Numbered from the stretch's first letter, positions 1-10,035 are shown. The stretch is 64,000 nt of DNA from Thermoflexus hugenholtzii (GCF_018771565.1 NZ_CP076326.1:2046001-2110000); one strand, 5' to 3'. Numbers and translations are program-made. The notes: a model not told the origin generated them from the letters alone.

Positions 1-986
1 GCCTGGTAGGACGAGAACTCCTGACGGTGGGTGATGAAGGACTCGGCCAGGTTGCGCACCGTCTCAATTAAGTTGTGGACGACTTCGGTCAGGTTGCGGA
101 CAGCCGCGTTGAGCTCCGTAAGCTGCGCTTGAGTCTGGGCCTGGTGGGCCACGAACTCCTGACGATGGACGGTGAAGGCCTCCGCCAAGCGCTGGAGGTT
201 CTCCTCGGTGCGACGCTGGGCCTCCGCTAACCCAAGCTGGATCTCGGCCAGATTATGGACGGTCTCGCTTAAACCGTGGACGACTTCGGTCAGGTTGCGG
301 ACAGCCGCGTTGAGCTCCGTAAGCTGCGCTTGGGTCTGGGCCTGGTGGGCCAGGAACTCCTGACGATGGGCGATGAAGGCCTCCGTCAAGCGCTGGAGGT
401 TCTCCTCGGTGCGACGCTGGGCCTCCGCCAACCCAAGCTGGGTCTCGGCCAGGCTGCGGACGACTTCGGTCAAGTTGCGGACGGCTGCGTTGAGCTCCGT
501 AAGCTGCGCTTGGGTCTGGGCCTGGTGGGCCAGGAACTCCTGACGATGGACGGTGAAGGCCTCCGCCAGACGCTGGAGATTCTCCTCAGTGCGACGCTGG
601 GCCTCGCTGAGGTCGCGAACCGTCTCGGCCAGGGTGCGGACGGACGCGCTAAGCTCCGCGAAGCGCATGTCGGTCTGGGCCTGGTGGGCCAGGAACTCCT
701 GACGATGGGCGGTGAAGGTCTCGCCCAGGCGGCGGATGGCCTCAGCCATCTCCGCAAAGCGGGCGTCCGTCTCCCGGGCCTGTCGCCGCTGGGCCCGGTA
801 GAGGGCCAAGATGAGGCGGGCAGCCCGCCGGAAGCCCCGCTCCATCGCCTCCCGCGTGGCCGCCAGATCGGCGGGCATCCGGCGCACCTCCTCCGAGGCC
901 AGCAGGGCCCACAAGGGCTCCCGCCACTCCGGATGCGCGCGCAACAATTCCGCCAGATCCCGCAGATCCTCCACCGTGAACGCCAT
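1..986 (-). CDS. Coiled-coil repeat protein, C-terminus beyond the window edge
   Basis: The reading frame is open from the ATG at 986 to the left edge, so only the N-terminal part (about 328 codons) is seen. It starts MAFTVEDLRDLAELL, a helical head typical of proteins abundant in Chloroflexota and cyanobacteria that carry long coiled coils and often a C-terminal DUF3782/nuclease-like domain, which would lie outside the window. The rest is a near-identical repeat built around the motif HRQEFLAHQAQ and AEAQRRTEENLQRL. Successive copies are 53, 60, 67 and 46 residues apart, always differing by multiples of seven, which preserves heptad phase. No signal peptide or membrane segment is visible. 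Function is unknown; the family assignment is from the head and repeat pattern only. Confidence 0.75.
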   Translation of the reverse strand, partial: MAFTVEDLRDLAELLRAHPEWREPLWALLASEEVRRMPADLAATREAMERGFRRAARLILALYRAQRRQARETDARFAEMAEAIRRLGETFTAHRQEFLAHQAQTDMRFAELSASVRTLAETVRDLSEAQRRTEENLQRLAEAFTVHRQEFLAHQAQTQAQLTELNAAVRNLTEVVRSLAETQLGLAEAQRRTEENLQRLTEAFIAHRQEFLAHQAQTQAQLTELNAAVRNLTEVVHGLSETVHNLAEIQLGLAEAQRRTEENLQRLAEAFTVHRQEFVAHQAQTQAQLTELNAAVRNLTEVVHNLIETVRNLAESFITHRQEFSSYQ

Positions 987-1065
987 CTACATCCTCCCGC
1001 TCCGGGATTTTACCATAAAGCGAAGCCCGGCGGCTTCAGCGCGTTGCGCAGAAGGACCCGCCGGC

Positions 1066-4000
1066 TCACTCTTGCGGCTTAAGCGGGAAGACGCGCACGG
1101 AGTCCGGGCCCAGCAGGCCTTCGAGGCGCGCCAGAAGCTCCGGGGAATACCACGTGCCTTGCTGAGGGAACCGCAGTCGGACCTGCCGCCGGTCCGGATA
1201 CACCACCACGACCTGGAAGGGGTCCGGCCCCGGCCGCTCTGTGAGCAGCCGATGGACCTCCTGCAGCCGCCGCAGATCGTCCTCCAGCCGGTCGGTCCGG
1301 TAGAGATACACCACGATTTGCCGGGCCGGGACGGCTCTGGGGGTTTCCGGCCCTGGGGGGATCTGTTGTCCCCTTTCGGAGGCCGGGGTCCAGGCGCCTG
1401 CCTCCCCCTCTGAAGGCGGAGAGGGCGTCTCCTCCGAGGACGAAGGAGGAACGGACGGAGCGGCTTTCTTCGGATCGGAGGCTGTCTCCTCCCTGGAACG
1501 CTCCCAGCCGTTCGGCGGGAGGATACGCTCCTCGGCCTCCGGGAACCCCTCCGCTTCCGTTTCCGTCTGCTCCTCAACCGGTCGCGCCAGCACCTCCTGA
1601 TCCCGCAGGTCCTCCGCCACTACCCGAGGCTCCCGCCCTCCGCTCTCCGCCTTGCCCACCACGATGAGGATCGAATCCGGGCGCACCCGGTCCCCCTTCT
1701 GCTTCCACAGGCGGGGGAAGATCACCACCTCCACCATCCCATGGATGTCTTCCATCGTCACATACGCCATGGTCTCCCCGGTTCGCGTCGTGACGGTCCG
1801 CACCGCACGGATCAGGCCGGCCAGCTTCACGGTTTGCCCGTGGAGCTCCTCGCTCAGGTCGGCCGTGGTGTGGGTGACCACCTGCTGCAAGATCGGCCAT
1901 TGCCGGGTGAGCGGGGTCTCTGAGAGATAAGCGCCGACGAGCTCCTTCTCCCATTCCAGGATCTGGCCCTCCTCGACCTCGGGCAGATTCGGCAGCGCGC
2001 CGACCAGGGAGGTCGCCTCCAGCCGAAGGCCGCTCAGATCGAAGAGGCTGAGCATCCCCTGCTGGCGCTCCCGATGGTAACGGGCGCTGGCCTCCATCAA
2101 GCGGTCCAGGATCTCCAGCAGCTGAGCTCGATTCCCGAAGGCGCTCAGAGCCCCGACCCGGATCAGGGATTCCAGGGCCCGCCGGCCGATCTCCTTCAGA
2201 TCCACCCGCCGGGCCAGATCATCCAGATCCCGGAAAGGCCCGCCCTCCCGCCGGGCGGCCAGGATGCGGGCCACCGCCCCTTCCCCCACGTTCTTCACCG
2301 CCGTCAGCCCGAACCGGATGGCCTCCACGCCCTCCGGCGTCCGCTCAATGGTGAAAGTGGCTTCGCTTCGGTTGATGTCGGGCGGGAGGACGGGGATCCC
2401 CAGGCGCCGGCACTCCGCGACATAGAGGCCGAGCTTCTCTGTCTTGTTCCGGTCGACGGTCATCAGGGCGCACAGATACTCGACCGGATATTTGGCTTTG
2501 AGATAAGCCGTCTGGACGCAGATTTTGGCGTAGGAGGCGGCGTGGGCGGCATTGAAGCCGTAGCGGGCGAAGAACTCGATGTCTCCCCAGATGGCCTCCG
2601 CCACCTCAGCGGGGATGCCATTGCGGACGCAGCCCTCCAGGAACTTGGCGCGCTGCTTGGGGAAAGCCTCCCCCTTCTTCTTGGCCACGACCTTGCGCAG
2701 CTCATCCGCCTCAGAGGGCGTGTAGCCGGCCAGGTCGATGGCCACCCGCATGATCTGCTCCTGGTAGACCAGGATGCCGAAGGTCTTCGAGAGGATGGGC
2801 TCCAGACGCGGATGACGATATTCGATGGGCTCCTGGCCGCGCATGCGGCGGATGTAGTTGGGGATATATTCCAGCGGCCCCGGACGGTAGAGGGCCAGGG
2901 CGTCCATCACATGGGAGAAGGCCTGGGGCTTGAGGTCCCGCATCATTCGGCTGAACCCCCGCCCTTCCACCTGGAACACTCCCACCGTTTCCCCCCGCCC
3001 CAGAAGGGCGTAGGCCTCCGGAGCGTCCGTCGGGATGGTCTCCAGGTCCAGACGCACCCCGTGACGCTGGGCCACCCGTTCGCAGGTCTCCCGCATCACC
3101 GTGAGGGTGGAAAGGCCCAGGAAGTCGATCTTCAAGAGGCCCAGGGCCTCCAGGGCCTCCATATCGAACTGGGTGACCGGCAGGAGGGCCTCCCCCTCTC
3201 CCTCCTCCCCGCCGTTCTCCTCCCGTGCGCTCCCCTTCAGCCCGGTCGGCCGGTGGAGAGGGACGTAATCCACCAGAGGGCGATCGGCGATCACCACGCC
3301 CGCCGCGTGGGTGCCGGCATGGCGCACCGTCCCCTCCAGCTGCATGGCCAGATCCAGCAGCTCCCGGATGTAATCTTTCTCCTGATACAGTCGCCGCAGC
3401 TCCCGCCCTTCCTCGTTCGAAGGATCCAGCAGATCCCGGATGGAGATGTCCTTGCCCGGGATCGCGGGGATGAGCCGGGCCACCCGGTCCACCTCCGGCA
3501 GGGGGAGATCCAGGGCCCGGCCGACATCCCGCACCGCCGCCCGGGCTTTCATCGTCCCAAAGGTGATGATCTGGGCCACCCGGTCCGCCCCGTAGCGGTT
3601 CACCGCATAGCGGATCATCTCATCCCGCTGATCGTCCGGGAAGTCGATGTCGATGTCCGGCATCGACACGCGGGCCGGGTTCAGGAAGCGTTCGAAGATC
3701 AGATCCAGCTCGATGGGATCCACCCGGGTGATCCCCAGACAGTAAGCCACCAGGCTCCCGGCGCCGGAGCCCCGCACGTTCCACCAGATCCCTCGCTCCC
3801 GGGCATAGCGGATGAGGTCCCACACGATCAGGAAATAAGCATCGAACCCCATGCGGTGGATGATCTCCAGCTCATAGTCCAGGCGCTCCCGGTAGCCCGG
3901 CCGAGGCTGAGGGAAGCGAGCCCGGAAGCCCTCCTCAGCCAGGTGCCGCAGATAGGCCGCAGGGTCCGGGAAGCCTGGTGGCGGATCGAAGCGGGGGAGC

Positions 4001-4839
4001 CGGTGGCGGCCCAGCTCCAGCTTCAGCGAGCACATCTCCGCCACCCGCAGGGTGTTGGTCAGGGCCTCCGGGATCTCGGCGAAAAGCTCCTGCATCTCCT
4101 CTGGGGTGCGGAGATAGTAGGTGTTATCGCTCATTTTCATGCGGCCGGGCTCCTTCAGCCGCTTGCCGGTCTGGATGCAGAGCAGCACGTCCTGGAGCCC
4201 GGCGTCCTCCGGGCGGACGTAGTGCACATCGTTGGTGGCCACCAGGGGGAGCCCGAGGCGGCGGGACAGGGTCACCAGACCCCGGTTGATCTCATCCAGC
4301 TCCGGAACGCCCGGGTGGGATTGCAGCTCGAGGAAAAAGCGCCCGGGGAAGCGTTCGGCGAACCACGCCGCCACCGCCTCCGCCTCCTCCATCCGCCCCT
4401 GGGCCAGCAGACGGGGGATCTCCGCCGAGGGGCATCCGGAGAGGACGATCAACCCCTCCGCGTGGCGCTCCAGCAGGGCCTTGTCGATGCGCGGCTTGTA
4501 ATAGAAACCCTCCAGCTGGGCGATGGTCGCCAGGCGGATGAGATTCCGCCAGCCCGTCTCATCCATCGCCAGGATCGTCAGGTGGTAGAGGCTCCGGTCA
4601 TCCGGCTCCCGATCCTGGATGGTGCGGCGGGCCACGTAGGCTTCCATCCCCAGGATGGGCCGGATCCCGGCCTCCTGAGCCTTCTGATAGAAAGCGATGG
4701 CGGCGTAGAGGACGCCGTGATCCGTCAGGGCGAGGGCCGGCATGCCCAGCTCGGCCGCCCGCCCGATCAGATCGTCGATCCGACTGAGCCCATCTAACAG
4801 CGAGTATTCCGTGTGGACATGCAGGTGGACGAAGGACAT
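1066..4839 (-). CDS. dnaE: DNA polymerase III subunit alpha (replicative polymerase)
   Basis: 1257 residues, the C-family replicative DNA polymerase. The N-terminal PHP domain (about 1-280) keeps its metal ligands: HLHVH near residue 5, LTDHG near 60 and ATNDVHY near 202. The palm carries PDIDIDFPDD with catalytic aspartates, followed by the LYRPGPLEYIPNYI region, a helix-hairpin-helix section and an OB fold with VTMEDIHGMVEVV. After about residue 1085 comes a Pro/Glu/Ser-rich linker, then a final ~85-residue module ending PLKPQE. The start at 4839 is supported by the PHP motif at residue 4. An intact PHP site is known in other bacteria to give intrinsic 3'-5' proofreading; here that is inferred. 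It is transcribed alone, upstream of the coiled-coil gene. Confidence 0.96.
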   Translation of the reverse strand: MSFVHLHVHTEYSLLDGLSRIDDLIGRAAELGMPALALTDHGVLYAAIAFYQKAQEAGIRPILGMEAYVARRTIQDREPDDRSLYHLTILAMDETGWRNLIRLATIAQLEGFYYKPRIDKALLERHAEGLIVLSGCPSAEIPRLLAQGRMEEAEAVAAWFAERFPGRFFLELQSHPGVPELDEINRGLVTLSRRLGLPLVATNDVHYVRPEDAGLQDVLLCIQTGKRLKEPGRMKMSDNTYYLRTPEEMQELFAEIPEALTNTLRVAEMCSLKLELGRHRLPRFDPPPGFPDPAAYLRHLAEEGFRARFPQPRPGYRERLDYELEIIHRMGFDAYFLIVWDLIRYARERGIWWNVRGSGAGSLVAYCLGITRVDPIELDLIFERFLNPARVSMPDIDIDFPDDQRDEMIRYAVNRYGADRVAQIITFGTMKARAAVRDVGRALDLPLPEVDRVARLIPAIPGKDISIRDLLDPSNEEGRELRRLYQEKDYIRELLDLAMQLEGTVRHAGTHAAGVVIADRPLVDYVPLHRPTGLKGSAREENGGEEGEGEALLPVTQFDMEALEALGLLKIDFLGLSTLTVMRETCERVAQRHGVRLDLETIPTDAPEAYALLGRGETVGVFQVEGRGFSRMMRDLKPQAFSHVMDALALYRPGPLEYIPNYIRRMRGQEPIEYRHPRLEPILSKTFGILVYQEQIMRVAIDLAGYTPSEADELRKVVAKKKGEAFPKQRAKFLEGCVRNGIPAEVAEAIWGDIEFFARYGFNAAHAASYAKICVQTAYLKAKYPVEYLCALMTVDRNKTEKLGLYVAECRRLGIPVLPPDINRSEATFTIERTPEGVEAIRFGLTAVKNVGEGAVARILAARREGGPFRDLDDLARRVDLKEIGRRALESLIRVGALSAFGNRAQLLEILDRLMEASARYHRERQQGMLSLFDLSGLRLEATSLVGALPNLPEVEEGQILEWEKELVGAYLSETPLTRQWPILQQVVTHTTADLSEELHGQTVKLAGLIRAVRTVTTRTGETMAYVTMEDIHGMVEVVIFPRLWKQKGDRVRPDSILIVVGKAESGGREPRVVAEDLRDQEVLARPVEEQTETEAEGFPEAEERILPPNGWERSREETASDPKKAAPSVPPSSSEETPSPPSEGEAGAWTPASERGQQIPPGPETPRAVPARQIVVYLYRTDRLEDDLRRLQEVHRLLTERPGPDPFQVVVVYPDRRQVRLRFPQQGTWYSPELLARLEGLLGPDSVRVFPLKPQE

Positions 4840-4968
4840 GGGGTGGTCCCTTCACTTCCCGGAGAAGATGAATCGATGCACGCTCGGCTCCGAGCCTTCT
4901 CCCCGGATGAGCAAGGGCGCCGCCCGCTTTCACGCGGGAAGGGAGATCGCGCTCACCGTTCGGGTTAT

Positions 4969-4974
4969 AACACC
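4969..4974 (-). promoter_or_regulatory. Possible extended -10 upstream of dnaE
   Basis: On the minus strand TG-T-TATAAC lies about 130 bp before the dnaE start, in the 206-bp gap after the sensor kinase gene. No convincing -35 box is at the right spacing, so this would be an extended -10 promoter. Nothing else is recognised in the gap. Confidence 0.3.
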
Positions 4975-5045
4975 TTCCGGTCCGGGGAGGGAGAGCCAGC
5001 GGTTCGCTTTAACGTGGAGGGAGCTCACCGCACGTCCGGATCCTC

Positions 5046-6623
5046 TTACCGTATCGGGCTGCGCGGGATGGAGAAGCTGAACGCGGATCCCCGTCCGGGG
5101 GCGCTCTCTACCCAAATCCGGCCGCCGTGGGCCTCCACGATCGCCCGGGCCAGATACAACCCCAGGCCCGTCCCCGGCGTCTGACGGGCGATGGCCTGGC
5201 TGGTGCGGTAAAAGCGCTCGAAGATCCGCTCCTGCTCCTCCGGCGGGATCCCCACGCCCTCATCGGTGACGGTGACGATCACTTCCCGCGGCGTCGCCCG
5301 CCCGGAGATGCGGATCGTCCCCCCTTGCGGGGAGTATTTGATGGCGTTGCTCACCAGGTTGGCCAGCACCTGCTCCAGCCGGCGGGGATCCCCCTGGATC
5401 AGAGGGAAATCCGGCGGGAAGTCGACCACGATGAAATGACGGTCGGTCTGGGGACGGAAGCGGTCTGCCACCCGTTCCGCCAGCTCGTCCAGGGCGACCT
5501 CCACGAACTGCAGCTCCAGGGCCCCCGCCTGCAGGCGGGAGGCATCCAGCAGGTTGTCGATCAGCTCGGTGAGCCGGTCCGCCTCCTCCTCGATGATCGC
5601 CGCGATCTCCCGCACCGTCGCCGCGTCCCAGGTGGCGTCCTCCCGCCGCAACGTGCCGGCGTAACCCTTAATGATGGAGACCGGCGTCTTGAGCTCGTGG
5701 GAGATAATGGAGATGAAGGTGGACTTCAGCTCCTCGGCCTCCCGGACGCGGGTCATGTCCCGCACCACGCCGATGATGTTCACCAGACGGCCGGTGCGGT
5801 CCAGAAGAGGCGAATAGGTGATCCCCACGGCCACGCGCCCCCCATCGCGGCGGACCAGGTCCCCTTCGACATAGATGGGCTTTCCGCCGGCCAGGGGCCA
5901 CCCGCCGGCCTCGGCCTCGGCCAGGGTCATGCCGGAGCGCCGGGGGTTCAGGACCACCACCTCATCGTGGGGGCGGCCGATGGCCTCGGCCGGGGACCAT
6001 CCGGTCAGCCGGGTCATGGCCCGGTTGAAGACCTGGATGCGGTGGGCCGGGTCCAGGATGATGACGCCGTCGGCGGTGGCCTCGATGATGGCCTCCAGCC
6101 GCCGCTTCTCGGTGGCCAGCTGCTGGTAAAGCTGGGCGTTGTGGACGGCGATGGCGGCCTGGTCAGCGAAGGCGCGCAGGACCAGCCGGTCATCGTAGGT
6201 GAAAGCGGTGCCGAAGGCGCGGAAGACCATCAGCAGGCCGAGGAGGTTCTCCCCCACGATCAGGGGGAGGGCGACGGCCTGCTGGGCTTCGATCCGGAGG
6301 GTGCGGGCGATCTGCATCAGGACCCGCTCGACGCCGGCCCGGCCCCAGGCCTCCGGCTGGGCCGGGAGCTCCATCAGGAGCGTGTTCAGCTCCCCCCACA
6401 TCCGTTCCGGCAGGCCGTGGGCGGCGCGGATCGTGAAGGCCTCGTCCTCCCGCAGGGCGATAAAAGCGACCTGGCCGTCCAGCATCTCCGCGGCGGCGTC
6501 CACCACCATGCGCAGCACGGCGTCCAGATCCAGCTGCGCCGTGATGGCCCGCGTGATCTCCAGGAGGTAATCCCGCTGCCGCACCCGAAAATCGGTCAGC
6601 ATCCCGCACCCCGATCTCCACAA
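5046..6623 (-). CDS. Soluble GAF-PAS sensor histidine kinase
   Basis: Up to 525 residues with no transmembrane segment, so probably a cytoplasmic sensor. Domains in order: GAF (about 20-165), PAS (about 175-295), HisKA with the phospho-acceptor His309 in SHELKTP, and HATPase with N box NLVSNAIKYSP, G1 DEGVGIPPEE and G2 GTGLGLYLA. The start is uncertain. A TTG at 6623 follows AAGGAGG (6628-6634) by 4 nt, while an ATG at 6602 begins MLTDF. A minus-strand TATAAT at 6636-6641 overlaps this region; if it is the -10 box, transcription would start inside the SD and favour the ATG. No response regulator is adjacent, so its partner is unknown. Confidence 0.9.
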   Translation of the reverse strand: MWRSGCGMLTDFRVRQRDYLLEITRAITAQLDLDAVLRMVVDAAAEMLDGQVAFIALREDEAFTIRAAHGLPERMWGELNTLLMELPAQPEAWGRAGVERVLMQIARTLRIEAQQAVALPLIVGENLLGLLMVFRAFGTAFTYDDRLVLRAFADQAAIAVHNAQLYQQLATEKRRLEAIIEATADGVIILDPAHRIQVFNRAMTRLTGWSPAEAIGRPHDEVVVLNPRRSGMTLAEAEAGGWPLAGGKPIYVEGDLVRRDGGRVAVGITYSPLLDRTGRLVNIIGVVRDMTRVREAEELKSTFISIISHELKTPVSIIKGYAGTLRREDATWDAATVREIAAIIEEEADRLTELIDNLLDASRLQAGALELQFVEVALDELAERVADRFRPQTDRHFIVVDFPPDFPLIQGDPRRLEQVLANLVSNAIKYSPQGGTIRISGRATPREVIVTVTDEGVGIPPEEQERIFERFYRTSQAIARQTPGTGLGLYLARAIVEAHGGRIWVESAPGRGSAFSFSIPRSPIR

Positions 6624-6781
6624 CCTGCCTCCTTGATTATAATGAAAACGATCCGTTCAGCCCGGCACCCGCGCGGGAAAAAAGCCCCTCCCCGGGCGGA
6701 TCCTCCACACCTGGGGACGATCCTTTGGCATCGCATAGCGAACTTTCGTGTCTCAAACCCAAGGTCAGCAGACGCGTGCCC

Positions 6782-6810
6782 TTGACAACAGCCTCCAAAG
6801 CCCATAAGAA
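6782..6810 (+). promoter_or_regulatory. Candidate sigma-70 promoter for the lipoprotein metalloprotease
   Basis: A perfect TTGACA (6782-6787) is followed after 17 nt by TAAGAA (6805-6810). It lies 25 bp before the ATG at 6836, which has CAGGAGG as ribosome site. The -10 match is weak. Confidence 0.4.
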
Positions 6811-6835
6811 AGAGAACAACCTTCAGGAGGCTGCC

Positions 6836-9490
6836 ATGGCTACCTTGATCGCCATCCGGCTCCCCGGCTCGCCTGCGGCCCGTCGCGGACTGCCCCTCCT
6901 CTTGCTGGGCCTGCTCTTCGCCTGCACCCCCGGCGCCTCCCCCCTCTCCCCCTCCCCCCTCCGCTGCACCAGCGACCGCCGCCTCTGCCTCGCCCTGGAA
7001 GGAACCCCCCGGGTCGGACAACCCTTCACCCTCACCCTCTACCTGGTCTACAGCAATCTCCCCCAGGAACCCCCCGTCACCCTCACCCTCATCGCCCCCT
7101 CCTCCCTGGAACTCATCGCCCTCGAAACCCAACGACCCTACCAGACCCAGTCCAACCTCCCCGTCCCCCTCGTGGACCCCGCCGAGCTCTCCTTCGAAGG
7201 CCACGGCGCCTTCACCGCCACCGGAACCCTCATCACCGTGGATCTGGGCCACGCGCCCGCCGGAAAGATCCGACACCCCCTCTTCGGCAACCAGGAAACC
7301 GCCGGAGAAACCATGCGCCTGGTGGCCCGCGTGAAGGAGGCCGGCGAATGGCAGCTGCGCAGCATCCTCCGCCTCCCCGTGGAGGAACACTTCCTGGACG
7401 GACGAACCGAACTCCACACCTATACCTCCTGGCTCGACCTGCTGGGCTGGAGCACCCCCTCCCAGGCCTACTGGACCGACTACGAAACCGCCCGAATGCG
7501 CATGGTGGAATTGGAGGGACAGTGTGCCGGCACCTTCCACTGCACCCTCCGCTTCCCCTATGATCCCTATCGCTATCTCATCGGCGCTCCCGCCGAGGCT
7601 CCCGGCCGCCCGCTACGGGAGCGCCCCACCACCTTTTGCGATGCCTTCGATCGCCCCGGCATCTGCGCCGATTACGGCCTGCTGGAGCATAAAGACACAC
7701 CCATCGAGCCGGAGGAGATGCCGATGCCCACCCCCTCCTCCCCTCAACCCGCCACCTCCTCCCAGCGGCTCGACCTCTCAGGGAGAATCCATTACCTGGA
7801 TCCCCATACCGGTTCTCTCTAGCCCGCCCGTGGCGTGCGGGTGGAACTCTGGAACGAGCCTGAACCTCAGCCCGGCCCTTGCCGCTGGTTGCCCAAGCCC
7901 ACCCCCAGACCGACTCCTGTTCCGCCGCCTACGCCCCATCCCCCTATTGCTTGCATCCACATGCGGCTTGGCATCACTTACACGCGCGATGATGGCTTCT
8001 ATTCCTTCAGCGTCTCCACCGCTTTCCCCCTCCGCATCGTCCTGCGTGTTTACGCCCAGGACGACCAGCGCGTGACCATCCAACACCCCACCCGGGGACG
8101 TTATTTCCATGAGACCGAACCCATCGAGTTGAACCCCGGAACGCATATTCTGAATGTCACAATCCAGAGGGAGAGTTTGCGCACTGCCTTTTTCATCTAT
8201 GACACGCTGACCCGCCTGGGCTGGGAGGGCCTGCAACGGGAGGTGGGCTGGTCTCCCCCCGAGCGCCTGAATGTCTACTGGCCCGGCCCATGCGTGTTCG
8301 GGCAAATCGGCGGCTCCTGCTATTTCTACAACGGCATCCGGCTCACCGAACCCGATGGCCGGAGCCCGGACGCCATCCTCCACGAGTTCGGCCACTTCGT
8401 CCTCAGCCGATTCCACGGAGATAACCCTATCATCCTCGCCTGCGCCCCCACCTTCGAGCACGCTTTCCCTCAGCACACCAGCCTCCATTGCGCCTGGAGC
8501 GAAGGCTGGGCCTCCTTCCTGGCCGCCGCCCTCCTCGGAAAGCCCCGTTACCAGGGATGGGATCTGGAAGATCCGCTCGCGCACTCCGACTTTCCCCGCA
8601 TCGATCCGGTGGATCCCCACGCCACCAACGCCGATAACGAGTGGGCGACGGCCGCCGCCCTCTGGGACCTCTTCGACCACCTCCCCGAGCCCTGGGACCC
8701 CCACGCCGACGGCTGGGATGGCCCCGCCCGCAACGGCATCTGGACCCTCTCCACCCAGCGCGGCTTCAATCTGGATTTCGGCATCGAGGAGTTCTGGCTG
8801 AAATGGGTGGAGCGACGCCCCGATCGCCTCGGCGAAGCCGCCTGCCCGATGTATCGCCTCCAGATCCTCCTCGCAGCTGACCCCTCCGTCTCCCCTATCC
8901 CCTACGGCCTCTGCCCCCCCGGCTGGTCCGCCGCCTTCTTCCAGGACCAGGACGATGGCCGGTGGACGCTTAACGGCCCCATCACCTGGCCCACCTTCAC
9001 CGCCCTCGTTACCCAAACCACCTGGCCCGCCATCGCCTTCAACACCCACTCGGCCCCCAACCAGCCCGTCCCCGGCCTCCAGGGCACCTTCTGGAGCGCC
9101 CGCTTCTCCGGCTGGCTCCTGGTCCCCCAACCCGCATCCCTTCGCTTCTTCTTCGACCGCCTCGACGACGGCGGCCGCCTCCTCCTCAACGACACCCGGG
9201 TCTTCGAGTCCTGGATCGTCCACGGCCCCCGGGACGAGACCGTGGAGCCGTTCCTCCCCGCCGGGCTGATCCCCATCACCGTGGAATACGCCCAGGGGCC
9301 GGCTTATGAAGCCAGCCTCTTCCTGAACTGGGAAGGGCCAGGGTGGGCGAAGGAGCTCCTGGGCCCCATCCGCCTCCTCGGGGCCGACATCGCGCCCACC
9401 CCCACACCAGCCGGGTGGGATCGGATCTTGCCCCTCGGCCCGGACCGGCGCACCCCTCCCCCACGGCCCACCGGCACCCCCTCCCCATGA
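6836..9490 (+). pseudogene. Secreted zinc-metalloprotease lipoprotein gene interrupted by an in-frame TAG
   Basis: An ATG at 6836 (SD CAGGAGG) opens a lipoprotein signal ending LLFAC with Cys30. The frame runs to a TAG at 7820-7822 after IHYLDPHTGSL. The same frame then continues without interruption from 7823 to 9490 (PARGVRVELWNEP...). The stop falls inside what looks like one carboxypeptidase-regulatory-like beta domain, so the two halves are probably one 884-codon gene with a nonsense change (for example CAG to TAG). The downstream half carries the zinc motif HEFGH at 8381-8395, followed by SEGWASF as a likely third-ligand segment, and a C-terminal PA14-like domain (FFFDRLDDGGRLLLND). Alternatives are readthrough, restart at GTG 7835, or a sequencing error. 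If read through, the product would be an extracellular lipid-anchored protease. Confidence 0.75.
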
Positions 9491-9542
9491 GGAGGGGCGC
9501 CCCACGCGATACGCGCGATACGTAACAAAACATATGGGACAT

Positions 9543-9573
9543 ATGGGGCCAGCGCTCGGGGCGCTGGCCCCAT
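9543..9573 (+). terminator. Hairpin after the metalloprotease gene
   Basis: A perfect 13-bp stem (ATGGGGCCAGCGC with its complement) encloses the 5-nt loop TCGGG, 52 bp after the stop. There is no U-tract, so termination is inferred from stem strength and position. Confidence 0.5.
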
Positions 9574-9727
9574 TCGAAGTGGTGCACGCCTTCGCGCTCC
9601 ACCTCCGGGCGCGTGGGGATCCATCCCCTCCTTCTGCCACAACTCGGGGGTCTTTGACGAAATCCCGGGAACCCCCATAGAATTAATGACTGGCGTGCAT
9701 GAGGAATTCCCTGGCGGAGGTGCATCC

Positions 9728-10015
9728 TTGCCGAACACGCGTTCAGCCCTCAAGGAGCTGCGGAAAGCGGAGCGCCGGCGGCAGCGCAACCGGGCCATCC
9801 GCACCCGGGTGCGGACGTTCGTGAAATACGCGCGTCAGGCCATCGCCCAGGCCAACCTGGAGGCCGCGCAGAAGGCGATCCGGGAGGCCTATCGGGAGCT
9901 GGACCGGGCGGCCCGCAAGGGGGTGATCCATCGCAACACCGCGGCCCGCCTGAAGTCCCGGCTGATGCAACAGTTCAACCAGACCTTCGGCGGCGCTGCT
10001 CAGGCGGCCGCATAA
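9728..10015 (+). CDS. rpsT: 30S ribosomal protein S20
   Basis: 95 residues, beginning with TTG read as Met-Pro-Asn-Thr, the usual S20 start. The ribosome site GGCGGAGG is 7 nt upstream, which decides against the longer frame from 9686. The body shows the S20 pattern: SALKELRKAERRRQRNRAI, basic helices, then a C-terminal helix ending FNQTFGGAAQ. S20 binds 16S rRNA early in assembly of the small subunit. The gene stands alone, as is common for rpsT, and is followed by a strong hairpin. Confidence 0.95.
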   Translation: MPNTRSALKELRKAERRRQRNRAIRTRVRTFVKYARQAIAQANLEAAQKAIREAYRELDRAARKGVIHRNTAARLKSRLMQQFNQTFGGAAQAAA

Positions 10016-10035
10016 GGGCTCATCGAAGAGAGAAG

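Noticed and set aside
1-720. Tandem DNA repeats considered as a CRISPR array
   Set aside because: Units are long, coding, vary by 21 nt and lack short constant repeats with unique spacers; no cas genes are nearby.
276-1082. Long plus-strand reading frame over the coiled-coil repeats
   Set aside because: It is antisense to the coiled-coil gene; its Gly/Leu-rich repeats are mirror images of the heptad repeats and it has no ribosome site.
2074-4797. 907-codon plus-strand frame opposite dnaE
   Set aside because: Shadow of dnaE in GC-rich DNA; no domain pattern, while the minus strand gives a complete polymerase.
7778-9640. 620-codon minus-strand frame opposite the metalloprotease
   Set aside because: Low-complexity Gly/Glu composition, antisense to a recognisable protease with PA14 domain.
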